Counted from the stretch's first letter, positions 30,107 to 39,519 are shown. The stretch: 64,000 bases of DNA from Novosphingobium sp. IK01 (GCF_033242265.1 NZ_BTFW01000001.1:2553501-2617500), one strand, 5' to 3'. The notes: a model not told the origin generated them from the sequence alone. Numbers and translations are program-made.

Positions 30107-30240
30107 GAAATTCGCCTTGGGGCGAATTTCGGTTCGGCACCGGCCCGCTCCCCCACCCGGCCTCCCATAGGGTACTATCGTAGGGAGGCCGGGTGGGGGA
30201 GCGGGCCGGTGCCGAACGATCCGAAACGACAGTTTCGGAT
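30107..30240. repeat. Composite palindromic element with a perfect 34-bp inverted repeat
   Basis: Three hairpins stand side by side. GAAATTCGCC (30107-30116) pairs with GGCGAATTTC (30121-30130). A perfect 34-base arm (30133-30166) pairs with 30183-30216 around a 16-base loop that itself contains ATAG/CTAT. ATCCGAAAC (30219-30227) pairs with GTTTCGGAT. The first hairpin and the end of the long arm recur at 40296-40344. The element lies between glmM and DUF1272, both on the minus strand. Confidence 0.85.
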
Positions 30241-30248
30241 CTTGAGAA

Positions 30249-31589
30249 TTACGCCGCGGCTTTGCGGACGGCGTCGCAGATGGCGTCGACCACTTGTTCG
30301 ACTTCCTGCGCGTCGTCGCCTTCGGCCATGACGCGGATCACTGGTTCGGTGCCCGAAGGGCGGATGACGAGGCGGCCGTGTCCGGCCAGGCGTTCCTCGG
30401 CCTGGGCGATGGCGGCCTGGACGCTTTCGGCTTCGAGCGGCTTGCCCCCGGCAAAGCGCACGTTCTTGAGCAACTGGGGCACCGGATCGAACAGGTGGAG
30501 CGTCTGGCTGGCAGGCTTGCCGCTCGACACCAGCGCTGCCAGCACTTGCAGCGCGGCGATGGTGCCATCGCCGGTCGTGGCGTGGTCGGTCAGGATCATG
30601 TGGCCTGATTGCTCGCCGCCCACGTTGTAGCCGCCCTCGCGCATCTTTTCGAGGACGTGGCGGTCGCCCACGGCCGTCCGCACGAGGTCGAGGCCCTTGC
30701 TGCGCAGGAAGCGTTCGAGGCCCAGGTTCGACATGACCGTGGCCACCACCCCGCCGCCCGTGAGCGCGCCGCGCTTGGCCATCTGGCTCCCGATCAGCGC
30801 CATGATCTGGTCGCCATCGACCGTCTGGCCCTTTTCGTCGACGACGATCAGGCGGTCGGCGTCGCCATCGAGGGCAATGCCGACATCGGCGCGCACTTCG
30901 CGCACTTTGGCCTTGATGGCTTCCAGATGGGTCGAGCCGACACCCATGTTGATGTTGCGGCCATTGGGTTCGACGCCGATGGCGATCACTTCGGCGCCCA
31001 GTTCCCACAGCGCCGAAGGGGCGACCTGATAGGCCGCGCCATGGGCGCAATCGACCACGATGCGCAGGCCGTCGAGGCGCAGGTTGTGCGGGAGCGAGGC
31101 CTTGACCGCGTGGATATAGCGTCCGCGCGCGTCCTCGATGCGGCGGGCGCGGCCAACGTCGGTGGCCGGGGCGAGGGGAAGCTCTTCTTCGAGCATGGCC
31201 TCGATGGCCAGTTCGTCTTCATCGGAAAGCTTGAAGCCGTCGGGGCCGAACAGCTTGATGCCGTTGTCCTCGAACGGGTTGTGGCTGGCCGAGATCATCA
31301 CGCCCACGTCGGCGCGCATCTCGCGCGTGAGCAGGGCGACGGCCGGGGTGGGCATCGGCCCGAGCAGGACGACATCCATCCCCACGCTGGTAAAGCCCGC
31401 GGTCATCGCGTTTTCGAGCATGTAGCCCGACAGGCGCGTGTCCTTGCCGATCACCACGCGATGGCGGTGTTCGCCACGCTGGAAATAAGTGCCGGCGGCC
31501 TGGCCTACCTTCATGGCGGTTGCCGCGGTCATCACCCCGGCATTGGTCCGGCCCCGGATACCGTCGGTGCCGAAGAATTTGCGTCCCAT
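30249..31589 (-). CDS. glmM: Phosphoglucosamine mutase
   Basis: 446 residues, normal length. It starts with the typical [16 protein letters not shown]. The catalytic phosphoserine loop is [13 protein letters not shown] near residue 102, the metal-binding loop is [10 protein letters not shown], and the C-terminal phosphate loop is [16 protein letters not shown]. It converts glucosamine-6-phosphate to glucosamine-1-phosphate for peptidoglycan and lipopolysaccharide precursors. It is monocistronic, divergent from the symporter gene, and followed by a large palindromic element that could end transcription. Confidence 0.97.
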   Translation of the reverse strand: MGRKFFGTDGIRGRTNAGVMTAATAMKVGQAAGTYFQRGEHRHRVVIGKDTRLSGYMLENAMTAGFTSVGMDVVLLGPMPTPAVALLTREMRADVGVMISASHNPFEDNGIKLFGPDGFKLSDEDELAIEAMLEEELPLAPATDVGRARRIEDARGRYIHAVKASLPHNLRLDGLRIVVDCAHGAAYQVAPSALWELGAEVIAIGVEPNGRNINMGVGSTHLEAIKAKVREVRADVGIALDGDADRLIVVDEKGQTVDGDQIMALIGSQMAKRGALTGGGVVATVMSNLGLERFLRSKGLDLVRTAVGDRHVLEKMREGGYNVGGEQSGHMILTDHATTGDGTIAALQVLAALVSSGKPASQTLHLFDPVPQLLKNVRFAGGKPLEAESVQAAIAQAEERLAGHGRLVIRPSGTEPVIRVMAEGDDAQEVEQVVDAICDAVRKAAA

Positions 31590-31669
31590 CGCGAAGATCT
31601 TGTCCCTTTTCGCAGCGCCCGTGCGGCGTGCATTGCGCTTGCTCCCTACACCATTATTCTCACCATGGC

Positions 31670-33028
31670 ATGAACCATCCGATTACCGATCCGTCATCCC
31701 TTCCAGATTCTTCGCAAGGGCCGTCTTCTTCCCATTCCGGCGGGGCTGTTTCGAGTCAGGCTGATTCGAGTCAGGCCGACTCCGGGCTTCCCGCGATGAC
31801 CAGGGTTCCCGCGCTGTGGATCTTTGTCGCGCTGGTGGCCGGGCTTGGTCTGGGCCTGGGGCTTGCGCTGGTTCGGCCTTCGGCGTTGCCCGCGGTGCTG
31901 GCCGTGGCCCAGCCGGTGGGCGACCTGTGGCTGCGTGCGCTGCGGGCGACGATCCTGCCCCTGGTGGTCGGCCTGCTGTTTTCGGGGATCGTGCAGATGA
32001 TGGCCGCGGCGCGGGCCGGGGCCATGGCGCGGCGGGCGCTGGGGTGGTTCATGGCGGTGCTGGTGGGCGGTTCGGCGATGGCCGGGCTGGTTACGCCCGC
32101 ATTGCTCGCGCTGTTTCCGATTCCGCAAGGAGCCGGGGCGGCCCTGTTGATGCATGTCGGGGCGGGGGCGGCTGGTCATGGCCCGATGCCCGGTTTGGCC
32201 GATTTCGTGGCCTCGATGGTGCCGGTCAATGTGCTGGCCTCGGCGGTGGACGATGCGATTTTGCCGGTGATCCTGTTCACGGCGGTCTTTGCGGTGGCGG
32301 CCACGCGGCTGGGCGCGGCGCAACGGCGTAGCCTGACGCTGTTTTTCGAAGCCGTGGCTGGGGCAATGCTGGTGGTGATCGGCTGGATTTTGTGGTGCGG
32401 GCCGGTGGGGGTCTTTGCGCTGAGCCTGGCGCTCGCCGCGCGCAGCGGGACGGCGGCGATCGGGGCGCTGGCGCACTATGTGATGATCGTGGCGCTGACG
32501 GGGAGCGTGGTCCTGCTGGCAGCCTATCCGCTGGCGGTGCTGGGCGGGCGGCTCAGGCCGGGGGCTTTTGCCCGCGCGATCCTGCCCGCACAGGCTCTGG
32601 CGCTTTCGACGCAATCCTCGCTCGCTTCGCTTCCCGCGATGCTGACAGCCTGCCGCACGCTGGGCCTGCGCGATGCGAGCAGCGAATTCGTGTTGCCGCT
32701 GGCCGTCGCGCTGTTCCGGGCGACGGGGCCGGCGATGAATTTTGCCGTGGCGATCTATGTCGCGCACTGGCTGGGCATACCGGTCGATGGCGGGCACATG
32801 CTGGCCGGGTTTGCAGTGGCCTCGGTGATGAGCTTTGGCGCGGTGAGCCTGCCCGGCACGATCAGCTTCGTCAGTTCGATCGGGCCGATTGCGCTGACGA
32901 TGGGGGTTCCGGTCGAGCCGCTGGCGCTGCTCGTGGCGGTGGAAATGCTGCCCGATCTGATGCGTACGCTGGGCAACGTGACGATGGACGTAGCCGTGAC
33001 CGCCGTGGTGGCCGCGCGCGAGGATTGA
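31670..33028 (+). CDS. Dicarboxylate/amino acid:cation symporter (DAACS family)
   Basis: 452 residues from the ATG at 31670; an ATG at 31796 would remove a Ser-rich head that contains a 15-base direct repeat coding SSQAD. After the head come about eight membrane segments with family marks. These include a Ser-rich hairpin [15 protein letters not shown], then [27 protein letters not shown] with the conserved substrate region, and the C-terminal [22 protein letters not shown] with the NxxxD sodium/substrate site. Relatives import glutamate, aspartate or C4-dicarboxylates with protons or sodium. The substrate is not certain. It has no clear operon partner. Confidence 0.88.
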   Translation: MNHPITDPSSLPDSSQGPSSSHSGGAVSSQADSSQADSGLPAMTRVPALWIFVALVAGLGLGLGLALVRPSALPAVLAVAQPVGDLWLRALRATILPLVVGLLFSGIVQMMAAARAGAMARRALGWFMAVLVGGSAMAGLVTPALLALFPIPQGAGAALLMHVGAGAAGHGPMPGLADFVASMVPVNVLASAVDDAILPVILFTAVFAVAATRLGAAQRRSLTLFFEAVAGAMLVVIGWILWCGPVGVFALSLALAARSGTAAIGALAHYVMIVALTGSVVLLAAYPLAVLGGRLRPGAFARAILPAQALALSTQSSLASLPAMLTACRTLGLRDASSEFVLPLAVALFRATGPAMNFAVAIYVAHWLGIPVDGGHMLAGFAVASVMSFGAVSLPGTISFVSSIGPIALTMGVPVEPLALLVAVEMLPDLMRTLGNVTMDVAVTAVVAARED

Positions 33029-33173
33029 TCAGTTATCCCTTTTTTCACGATCAGAAAAATTCACTGGCAATCGGGGCAAAAGGGGATAGGCCCACGGCAA
33101 CCGATGGCCCTTTGGGACGTTGGTTGGCATTGCAGTTGGCATTGCCAACAGCCACATTCGAAATGGAGCGACC

Positions 33174-33788
33174 ATGGCGATTTCCCTTCTTCCGCTGCCC
33201 TATGCCGATAGCGCGCTGGACCCCACCATCTCGGCGGTGACCTTGCAGACCCACCACGGCAAGCACCACAAGGCCTATGTCGACAAGACCAACGCGGCCA
33301 TCGAAGGCACCGACCTGGCTGGCAAGAGCCTGGAAGAAATCGTCGCGGCTGCGCAGGCCAAGGGCGACAAGGGCCTGTTCAACAACTCGGCCCAGACCTG
33401 GAACCACGGTTTCTACTGGCACAGCCTGACCGCGCAAACGACCGAGCCCACCGGTGAACTGGCCGCCGCCATCGAAGCCTCGTTCGGCACGCTCGACGCG
33501 CTCAAGGCCGAACTGGCCGCGCAGGGCGCCGCGCACTTTGCTTCGGGCTGGGTGTGGCTGGTGGCCAAGGACGGCAAGCTCGTGGTCGAACAGACCCACG
33601 ACGCGGCCACCTTCTCGGATCTGGGCGGCACCCCGCTGCTCGTGATCGACCTGTGGGAACACGCCTATTACGTCGATTACAAGAACCTGCGCCCCGACTA
33701 CCTGAAGGGCGTGATCGAAAAGCACCTGAACTGGGCTTTCGCTGCCGAGAACTTCGGTCGCGGCTCGGTCTGGGCCTACCCGGCCTGA
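33174..33788 (+). CDS. sodB: Superoxide dismutase, iron type
   Basis: 204 residues. Metal ligands are visible: His in LQTHHGKHHKAYV, His in AQTWNHGFYW, and Asp and His in DLWEHAYYVDY. The Gln of SAQTWNH before the second His is the Fe-type mark. It removes superoxide in the cytosol. The codon bias (many C-ending preferred codons and clustered GGC/AAG) suggests strong expression. A 12-base direct repeat built on GTTGGCATTGC lies upstream at 33123-33147. A terminator follows. Confidence 0.95.
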   Translation: MAISLLPLPYADSALDPTISAVTLQTHHGKHHKAYVDKTNAAIEGTDLAGKSLEEIVAAAQAKGDKGLFNNSAQTWNHGFYWHSLTAQTTEPTGELAAAIEASFGTLDALKAELAAQGAAHFASGWVWLVAKDGKLVVEQTHDAATFSDLGGTPLLVIDLWEHAYYVDYKNLRPDYLKGVIEKHLNWAFAAENFGRGSVWAYPA

Positions 33789-33829
33789 TCCGGTTTTCCG
33801 GGCCCGGCTTGCGGGCCCGGATCATCCCC

Positions 33830-33868
33830 AAAAAGGCAGGCGACCTGGCAAGGGCGCCTGCCTTTTTT
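33830..33868. terminator. Bidirectional terminator between sodB and the AI-2E transporter
   Basis: AAAAAGGCAGGCG (33830-33842) pairs with CGCCTGCCTTTTT (33855-33867). The T-run on the plus strand and the A-run on its 5' side allow termination in both directions between convergent genes. Confidence 0.88.
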
Positions 33869-33898
33869 GTGGCCGGTGTGCGTTCAGGCGCTGATCGG

Positions 33899-35149
33899 TC
33901 AGGCCCGGATCGGCTGGATGACCACTTCGGGGGCCGTGTCGTTGTCGGCGGGCGGAGTGTCGGGGGGCGGGGGCGGGCTGGCGCCGGGGTCTTCGGGATC
34001 GAGCAGGTCGTCCTGCGCGATCTGGCCGGGCTGGAACAGCGGTTCGCCAAACAGGAAGCCCACGAGGTTGGGCCGCCCGAGGTGGTCGACCAGCGCGGTC
34101 AGCGTGAGCAGGATCGGCACCGAGAGCAGCGCGCCCAGCGTGCCCCAGATCCACGTGAAATAGCTGATCGAGATGAGGATCGAGACCGGGTTGAGCGTGA
34201 GCCGCGCGCCCAGGATCGAAGGGGTGACGAAATTGGCCTCGGTCGCGTGGAGCGCGAGGAAGGCCAGCGCGGGCAGCACGCCCACGGCCACCGTGCTCGA
34301 CGTGCCGACCCCCACCAGCGCGATCAGCCCGGCCATCGTGAGCGGGCCGAGATAGGGCAGGAAGTTGAGCGCGAAGGCCAGCCCGCCCCACATGATCGGC
34401 GCGGCAAAGCCGAAGGCCCAGGCACCGCCTGCCACGATCAGCCCGACCCCCAGATTGATCTGGGCGACAGTGAGGATGTAGGAGGCCACGCGGTCCTGCA
34501 CGGCGCGGATGACCCGCGCGATCCGCACCGAGGCGCCAAAGCTCTGGCGGTCGAACAGCAGGCGCCGCTTGGTGCGGATGCGCGATTCGATCATGAAGAA
34601 CGTCAGCAGGAAGGTGAGCAGCACTTCGAGCAGGACGCTGGGCGTGGCAAAGGCGACCTGCTCGATCACCGAAGGCGTGGCCACCACCACCTCGCGCGTG
34701 GTCGGGGTGCCGGTGACGCGGGCGATCTGGCGGTTCAGCTCGTTCATCCAGGCCAGGTTGTTGCGCAGTTCGGCAAAGCGCAAGGCCACCCGGCGAACCA
34801 TCGCGGGCACCTGGTCGACCATGACATAGGCCGGCTGGAGGATCAGCGTGAGCGCCACGACGACGACCGCCACCATCAGCAGCAGCGCGAGGAACGAGGC
34901 GAGCATGTTGGGCATGCCCAGCCGCACCATGCGATCAGCCGCCGGGGCGAGGATGATCGTGAGCACCACCGCCGTGACCGGGGGCAGGAACACCACCGAG
35001 CCGATCGAGAGCACGAAGGGCAGCGCGCACAAAAGCCCCAGCCCGAGGATCAGCACGATGGCCGATTGCAGGCGCGCCTGCTGGGTCTGCACGCAAGGGT
35101 CGTTGATTTCGGGCAGGGCCGGAGCGGGATCGGGGGCGTTTCTCGACAC
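33899..35149 (-). CDS. AI-2E family transporter (PerM/TqsA type)
   Basis: About 416 residues from the GTG at 35149; a TTG at 35212 is less likely. There are eight predicted membrane segments, starting with two pairs (SAIVLILGLGLLCALPFVL and SVVFLPPVTAVVLTIILAP). A long extracytoplasmic or amphipathic loop contains QVPAMVRRVALRFAELRNNLAW, and the family segment NLGVGLIVAGGAWAFGF ... FLPYLGPL sits in the C-terminal half. The tail is Pro/Asp-rich. Members export autoinducer-2, fatty acids or ions, and most are uncharacterised, so only the family is safe. Possibly adjacent to the stress locus by chance. Confidence 0.88.
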   Translation of the reverse strand: MSRNAPDPAPALPEINDPCVQTQQARLQSAIVLILGLGLLCALPFVLSIGSVVFLPPVTAVVLTIILAPAADRMVRLGMPNMLASFLALLLMVAVVVVALTLILQPAYVMVDQVPAMVRRVALRFAELRNNLAWMNELNRQIARVTGTPTTREVVVATPSVIEQVAFATPSVLLEVLLTFLLTFFMIESRIRTKRRLLFDRQSFGASVRIARVIRAVQDRVASYILTVAQINLGVGLIVAGGAWAFGFAAPIMWGGLAFALNFLPYLGPLTMAGLIALVGVGTSSTVAVGVLPALAFLALHATEANFVTPSILGARLTLNPVSILISISYFTWIWGTLGALLSVPILLTLTALVDHLGRPNLVGFLFGEPLFQPGQIAQDDLLDPEDPGASPPPPPDTPPADNDTAPEVVIQPIRA

Positions 35150-35313
35150 GGGCGGAGGCCTGCAAAGGCGGTGATTCGCCTTGTTCCGTCTTGCGCGTGC
35201 CAGGGGGCGCAATCAAGAGGCGGGCAGGGGCACAGCGGCGGTATGCCTGTGTTTTGCGGCGGGACTGATGCCGCATTGCACAGGCGCGCCCAGGCGGTTG
35301 GCGGCGGAGGTTT

Positions 35314-36000
35314 TCAGCGGTCCAGCTGCACGGTGGCGTCGAGTTCGTCCATGATGGCATCATGGGCCACCGAATCGTCGGTGCTGCGCCGGGGAATCTG
35401 GCCGGCATCGATCATCTGGGACAGCGTGGCACGGGCGCGGCCCACGCGGCTCTTGATCGTGCCCACCGCACACTGGCAGATCTGCGCGGCTTCCTCGTAG
35501 GAAAAGCCGCCTGCGCCCACCAGCAGCAGCGCCTCGCGCCGTTCGGGGGGGAGGGTGAGCAGCGCTCGGTGCATGTCCGAGAGGTGCAGCGGACCTTCCT
35601 GTCCGGCCGGGGCGACCAGCACGCGTTCGGCCACGGTCTCGTCGTAGTCGGCGCGGAAGCGGTTGCGGCGCATGTCGGTGAGGTAGGCGTTGCGCAGGAT
35701 CACGAATGTCCATGCGCGCATCGAGGTGCCCGGTTCGAACCGTTCCTGCGCGGCCCAGGCCTTGAGCAGGGTTTCCTGCACGAGGTCGTCGGCCAGGTCG
35801 GGGCGACCGCACAGACCGCGGGCAAAGGCGCGCAAGTGCGGGATCACGCCGGTCAGCTCGCGCTTGAAGGCGATGGCATCGTGCGCGCTGCGGGGCGCGC
35901 GGGCCGGGGCGGCGGATGGGGTGGTGCCGGAGGAGGACGCGCCCTGCGGCGCGCTGTCGGTGGGTGTTGGGGCTGCTGCATTACCCATGCGCATCGTCAT
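35314..36000 (-). CDS. ecfG: General stress ECF sigma factor EcfG
   Basis: 228 residues from the ATG at 36000 (ATGs at 35994 and 35988 also possible). A low-complexity head is followed by region 2, with FARGLCGRPDLADDLVQETLLKAW and ILRNAYLTDMRRNRFRA, and region 4, with LPPERREALLLVGAGGFSYEEAAQICQCAVGTIKSRVGRAR. This is the ECF15/EcfG pattern. The gene overlaps nepR by about 20 bases, the classic nepR-ecfG pair. EcfG directs polymerase to GGAAC-N16/17-CGTT promoters, and three such sites lie within 4.3 kb. It is held inactive by NepR until PhyR is phosphorylated. Confidence 0.95.
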   Translation of the reverse strand: MTMRMGNAAAPTPTDSAPQGASSSGTTPSAAPARAPRSAHDAIAFKRELTGVIPHLRAFARGLCGRPDLADDLVQETLLKAWAAQERFEPGTSMRAWTFVILRNAYLTDMRRNRFRADYDETVAERVLVAPAGQEGPLHLSDMHRALLTLPPERREALLLVGAGGFSYEEAAQICQCAVGTIKSRVGRARATLSQMIDAGQIPRRSTDDSVAHDAIMDELDATVQLDR

Positions 36001-36157
36001 CCAGCTGGTCGAGCAGCTTGGCGAAGCTGTCGGGCAGGGGTTCTTCCACGACAGAATCGTAGAGGCGGCGCAGGCCGTCGGCCCACTCGGGCGACTTGCC
36101 CCGCTCGCCGTTGCGGCGCCGGGGGGCAGGGGTCTTCATAGGTGCATCTTTCGACAT
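35981..36157 (-). CDS. nepR: Anti-sigma factor NepR
   Basis: 58 residues from the ATG at 36157; an in-frame ATG at 36139 is possible. A basic head, APRRRNGERGK, is followed by the NepR core WADGLRRLYDSVVEEPLPDSFAKLLDQLD, two helices that clamp EcfG and are displaced by phosphorylated PhyR. It ends DDDAHG. The stop lies inside the ecfG start region. A perfect EcfG promoter 180 bases upstream (36334-36358) implies positive autoregulation of the pair. Confidence 0.93.
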   Translation of the reverse strand: MSKDAPMKTPAPRRRNGERGKSPEWADGLRRLYDSVVEEPLPDSFAKLLDQLDDDAHG

Positions 36158-36618
36158 TCGCTTTCGGCTACGCCTCCCCCCTTGGGTCGTCGCGAGAATG
36201 ATGGCCCTTCGGCAGGATGTGCCGGAGGCGCTGGTTGGCATGCACGACGAGGCAGCCTCCGGGGCGGTGCCAGGGCACCTGAGCCAGCCAACGGACTGCT
36301 TGCGCCCGCCTGTCGTGCGGTGATCGCGGGTGAAACGGTGCCAGTCTCCTTCGGTTCCCGCCAAATCACAATGGGAACGTTGGGGCAGGTGGGGCGGGCA
36401 GGCGGTGGTTCGGGCGCTTTTTTTGGGGCTAACCTGCGGGAATCTCGAAAAATCGGGAAATTTCCAAGATTTCCGGGCACCTGACCTTGCATGGAGCGTT
36501 TGGGCAGGCATGATTGCTCCTTCGGGGCGGCAAGGGCTCTGGCCTCCTTTCTGCGGGGAATGCTCCGGTACTGTTTCGAGAGGGCTCCGGCCCGGCGCGC
36601 AAGACTGACGAGAAAGGC
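36158..36618. other. Divergent regulatory region between nepR and the kinase gene
   Basis: There is no protein gene. The minus strand holds the EcfG promoter at 36334-36358 and a nepR leader of roughly 170 bases. On the plus strand a GGAAC at 36374 has no CGTT at the right distance, so the kinase probably uses another promoter. A segment at 36427-36480 is relatively AT-rich. Confidence 0.5.
36334..36358 (-). promoter_or_regulatory. EcfG-dependent promoter of nepR-ecfG
   Basis: On the minus strand GGAAC (36358-36354) and CGTT (36337-36334) are separated by exactly 16 bases. This matches the general stress consensus GGAAC-N16/17-CGTT. Transcription would start about 36327, giving a leader of about 170 bases before nepR. 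Confidence 0.85.
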
Positions 36619-38352
36619 ATGCAAGGTCCGGTGGGGAAGTCGTTTTCAGAGAAGAATCTGGCCCCACGGTGGTACGAACGGTTTCCGCGTGCGCTGCCGA
36701 TCGGCATTTTCGTGCTGACCATGGCGGTCACGCTGGTCAGCGTCTTTGCGATCGAACGGGCCGAGCACCAGCGCCAGATTGCCCAGATCGACAAGGCCGC
36801 GCAGGAAATCACCGCCGGGCTCGAACGCCGGGCCAACAGCAACGCGGCCTTTCTGCGGTCGGCGGCTGCGCTCTTTGCGACACGCTCTTCGGTCGAGCCG
36901 GCGCTGTTCGCCTCGTTCGTCGACCAGCTCCGCATCGAGGACAGCGGCGCGGGCGTGAAGGGCATGGGCTGGGCCATGCGCGTGGCGCCCGGCGATATCC
37001 CGATGGTCGAGCGGGTCATGCGCGAGGGTGGCGCCCGGCAGTTCACGATCTATTCCATCGCCAGCGTTCCCGGACATGCCGGGGCGGCGCCTTCTGGCGG
37101 CGCGACGCGCGGCGGCAGGGGCTATGCGGTGCCGATCATGTATCTGGCGCCCGAAGATGCCCGCAACCGGCGCTTCATCGGTTTCGACATGGCGAGCGAT
37201 CCGGTGCGGCGGATGGCGATGGACCGGGCCGAACTGCTGGCCCGGCCGGTGGCCTCGGGCCTGCTGCATCTGGTCGGTGACGGACACAGGGGCGGGCCGA
37301 CCGGGTTCATCATGGTCATGCCGGTGTTCGGTTCCGCGCATGAAGGGGGCAAGCGGGTCCTGCGCGGCTTCGTCTTCATGCCGTTCGAGGCGGCTGGTTT
37401 CCTGCGGGCCTCGTTGCCAGCCGATGATTCCGGCGAGCCTCTGGCCGTGCGCCTCTACGACGGCCAGGAAGCGCCCGGACGGCTTCTGGCCAGCGCCCAT
37501 CCTGAAATCCATTCGGGCCGGGTTGTCCGGCGCGGGGTGGAACTGGCCGGGCGGCACTGGGGGCTGGTGGTCGAGGCGGCGCCGAGCCTGGTGCTGAGCA
37601 TGCTCTCGATGATGACCTTGCTGTTCGGCCTGCTGGTGGCGACGCTGCTGATGGCGCTGGCCCGGCTGGTTGGCCATCAGGTGGCCGAGGACCGGCTGGC
37701 GCTGGCCTGGTTCGAGCAGCAATCCTCGATCCGCGATTCGCTCACGCGCGAGTTGAACCACCGGGTCAAGAACACGCTGGCCAATGTGCTCTCGATCATT
37801 GCGCTCACCCGCCGCCGGGCGACCGACCTCGACAGCTTCGTGGAAAGCCTCGAAGGGCGCATCCGCGCGCTTTCGGCCACGCACGACCTGCTTACCCAGT
37901 CGGAATGGGGGACCACCCCGGTCGGTCTGGTGATCCGCACCGAACTGGCGCCTTATGCGCAAGGGACCGAGCGCCATGTCGACATCGACGGCCCCGATGT
38001 GCAACTGGCCCCCAACGACGCGCTGTCGCTGGGGCTGGCCATTCACGAACTGGCGACCAATGCGGCCAAGTATGGCGCGCTCAGCGTGCCGGGCGGGCGG
38101 GTTTCGGTGCGGTGGGAACTGGCCGGAAACGCGACCGCGCGCATTTGCTGGGAAGAGCGCGGGGGGCCGGCAATCGACCCCGAGGTTCGCCGCAAGCGGG
38201 GCTTTGGCACCGATCTGATCGAGAAGATCGTGGCGCATGAATTGCGCAACCCGGTCGACTTGCGCTTTGAGCCCGAAGGCGTGCGCTGCACGCTCGTGAT
38301 CCCGGTGCGCCAGCGGGGCAACTTTGCCATTCGCGCGGGGCGCAAGGGCTGA
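36619..38352 (+). CDS. CHASE-domain HWE sensor histidine kinase (PhyK-like)
   Basis: About 577 residues from the ATG at 36619. A membrane helix (ALPIGIFVLTMAVTLVSVFAI, near residue 25) leads to a periplasmic CHASE-type sensor (about 75-300), with LRIEDSGAGVKGMGWAMRV and FIGFDMASDPVRRMAM. A second helix at about 320-345 follows. The kinase core is of the HWE/HisKA_2 class: the phosphorylation box is ELNHRVKNTLANV with His near 380, the N box is HELATNAAKYGALS, and WEE is in the G1 region. Kinases of this class phosphorylate PhyR in alphaproteobacteria. Its location between nepR-ecfG and phyR strongly suggests that role. No EcfG promoter was found in front of it. Confidence 0.88.
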   Translation: MQGPVGKSFSEKNLAPRWYERFPRALPIGIFVLTMAVTLVSVFAIERAEHQRQIAQIDKAAQEITAGLERRANSNAAFLRSAAALFATRSSVEPALFASFVDQLRIEDSGAGVKGMGWAMRVAPGDIPMVERVMREGGARQFTIYSIASVPGHAGAAPSGGATRGGRGYAVPIMYLAPEDARNRRFIGFDMASDPVRRMAMDRAELLARPVASGLLHLVGDGHRGGPTGFIMVMPVFGSAHEGGKRVLRGFVFMPFEAAGFLRASLPADDSGEPLAVRLYDGQEAPGRLLASAHPEIHSGRVVRRGVELAGRHWGLVVEAAPSLVLSMLSMMTLLFGLLVATLLMALARLVGHQVAEDRLALAWFEQQSSIRDSLTRELNHRVKNTLANVLSIIALTRRRATDLDSFVESLEGRIRALSATHDLLTQSEWGTTPVGLVIRTELAPYAQGTERHVDIDGPDVQLAPNDALSLGLAIHELATNAAKYGALSVPGGRVSVRWELAGNATARICWEERGGPAIDPEVRRKRGFGTDLIEKIVAHELRNPVDLRFEPEGVRCTLVIPVRQRGNFAIRAGRKG

Positions 38353-38380
38353 AGGGACCGGAATCCACCCGGAATGCAAA

Positions 38381-38412
38381 AAGGGCCGCCCCGGTTGATG
38401 GGGGCGGCCCTT
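38381..38412. terminator. Bidirectional terminator between the kinase and phyR genes
   Basis: AAGGGCCGCCCC (38381-38392) pairs with GGGGCGGCCCTT (38401-38412). A-rich sequence precedes it. It separates the converging kinase and phyR genes. Confidence 0.8.
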
Positions 38413-38482
38413 GTGCATTGAGGGGGCATCGGGCCGCGTGGGACGGCACAAAGACGGGATTGAGTGACGGGATTGGGAAAGG

Positions 38483-39298
38483 TCAGGCGAGCGGGCTGCT
38501 CGATCCGAAGAACAGGGCCTGGCTGATCGCCGCGCGCACGGTGGCTTCCTGAAAGGGCTTGGTGATCAGGTAGGTCGGCTCCGGGCGGTCGCCGGTGAGC
38601 AGGCGCTCGGGATAGGCGGTGATGAAGATCACCGGCACGTCGACCAGCTTGAGGATGTCGTCCACCGCGTCGAGGCCCGAGGAACCATCGGCGAGCTGGA
38701 TGTCGGCCAGCACGAGGCCGGGTGTCTCGCTCATCGCGATCTCGCGCGCCTGGGTCCGCGTGGCGGCCATGCCGCACACGTCGTGGCCGAGCGAGCGCAC
38801 GAGGTCTTCGAGCTGCATCGAGATCAGCGGTTCGTCCTCGATGATGAGGACGGTGGTGGCCGATTCGCGGTCGATCTCCTCGACTGCCTCCTGTACAAGC
38901 GCCTCGACATCGGCGGGCGTGGTGTCGAGAATCTCGGCGGCCTGGGCGACCGAGAAATCTTCGAGCGTCACCAGCAGCAGCGCCTGACGGTTGGCGGGTG
39001 TGACCTGTGCGAGGCGTTCCTGCGCGGCGGTCTCGTGAAGGCCGAGGCCTTCTGCCCCGGACTGATCGCCCCCGGAATGAACAACCGTATCGACGAAGGC
39101 GCTCGACCAGACCTTGTTGAACGCCCGGTAGAGCGCGACGCGGCCCTCGCCGATCTGGCTGCGCAGGCTGGCATCGGCCAGTGCGGCTTCGAGCGTGGCC
39201 CGCACGAAAGCATCGCCGGTCTGCTGGCTGCCGGTCAGGGCACGCGCATAGCGGCGAAGATAGGGCAGATTGGAAGCTACTTTGGCGCCCAGTGACAT
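38483..39298 (-). CDS. phyR: Stress response regulator PhyR
   Basis: 271 residues with the unique PhyR layout. An N-terminal sigma-factor-like domain (about 1-140; LPYLRRYARALTGSQQTGDAFV and the region-4-like LLLVTLEDFSVAQAAEILDTT) precedes a C-terminal receiver (about 148-265). The receiver has acidic residues 154-156 (EDE), phospho-acceptor Asp199 in VLADIQLADGSSG, and Lys247 in YLITKPF. Phosphorylated PhyR mimics EcfG, binds NepR and frees the sigma factor. It is transcribed alone. Upstream a GGAAC at 39353-39357 (minus) lacks a matching CGTT. Confidence 0.95.
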   Translation of the reverse strand: MSLGAKVASNLPYLRRYARALTGSQQTGDAFVRATLEAALADASLRSQIGEGRVALYRAFNKVWSSAFVDTVVHSGGDQSGAEGLGLHETAAQERLAQVTPANRQALLLVTLEDFSVAQAAEILDTTPADVEALVQEAVEEIDRESATTVLIIEDEPLISMQLEDLVRSLGHDVCGMAATRTQAREIAMSETPGLVLADIQLADGSSGLDAVDDILKLVDVPVIFITAYPERLLTGDRPEPTYLITKPFQEATVRAAISQALFFGSSSPLA

Positions 39299-39489
39299 TT
39301 AAACCCCTTCCTGGCTACGCGATGCCTGTCCAAATTCTCTAGGCGTGATTTGGTTCCCGTGCCAGCGCAAGGAAGGCGGGGCGGGCCATCCGCCGCGCGG
39401 GGATCGGCTCGGGAATGGTCCATTCGGACGAGCCCGTTCGTTCTCTTGCGGTTCTTGCCAGAGGGCCGACAGTTTTTTTCCAAAGGCAG

Positions 39490-39514
39490 GGAACTGCCGG
39501 ACGGGCACGCCGTT
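39490..39514 (+). promoter_or_regulatory. EcfG-dependent promoter of a candidate sRNA
   Basis: GGAAC (39490-39494) and CGTT (39511-39514) are separated by exactly 16 bases on the plus strand. No protein gene lies downstream, but a hairpin with a C-rich loop and a strong terminator follow within 90 bases. Confidence 0.8.
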
Positions 39515-39519
39515 TAGCC

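Noticed and set aside
35149..35212. Longer start (TTG at 35212) for the AI-2E family transporter
   Set aside because: The extra residues are Arg/Pro-rich with no ribosome-binding site; the GTG at 35149 is closer to the first membrane helix, although it too lacks a clear site.
36374..36400. GGAAC on the plus strand upstream of the kinase as an EcfG promoter
   Set aside because: No CGTT occurs 16 or 17 bases downstream.
39333..39357. GGAAC upstream of phyR as an EcfG promoter
   Set aside because: The -35 box is present on the minus strand but the -10 position reads AATT with 16-base spacing and ATTT with 17, not CGTT.
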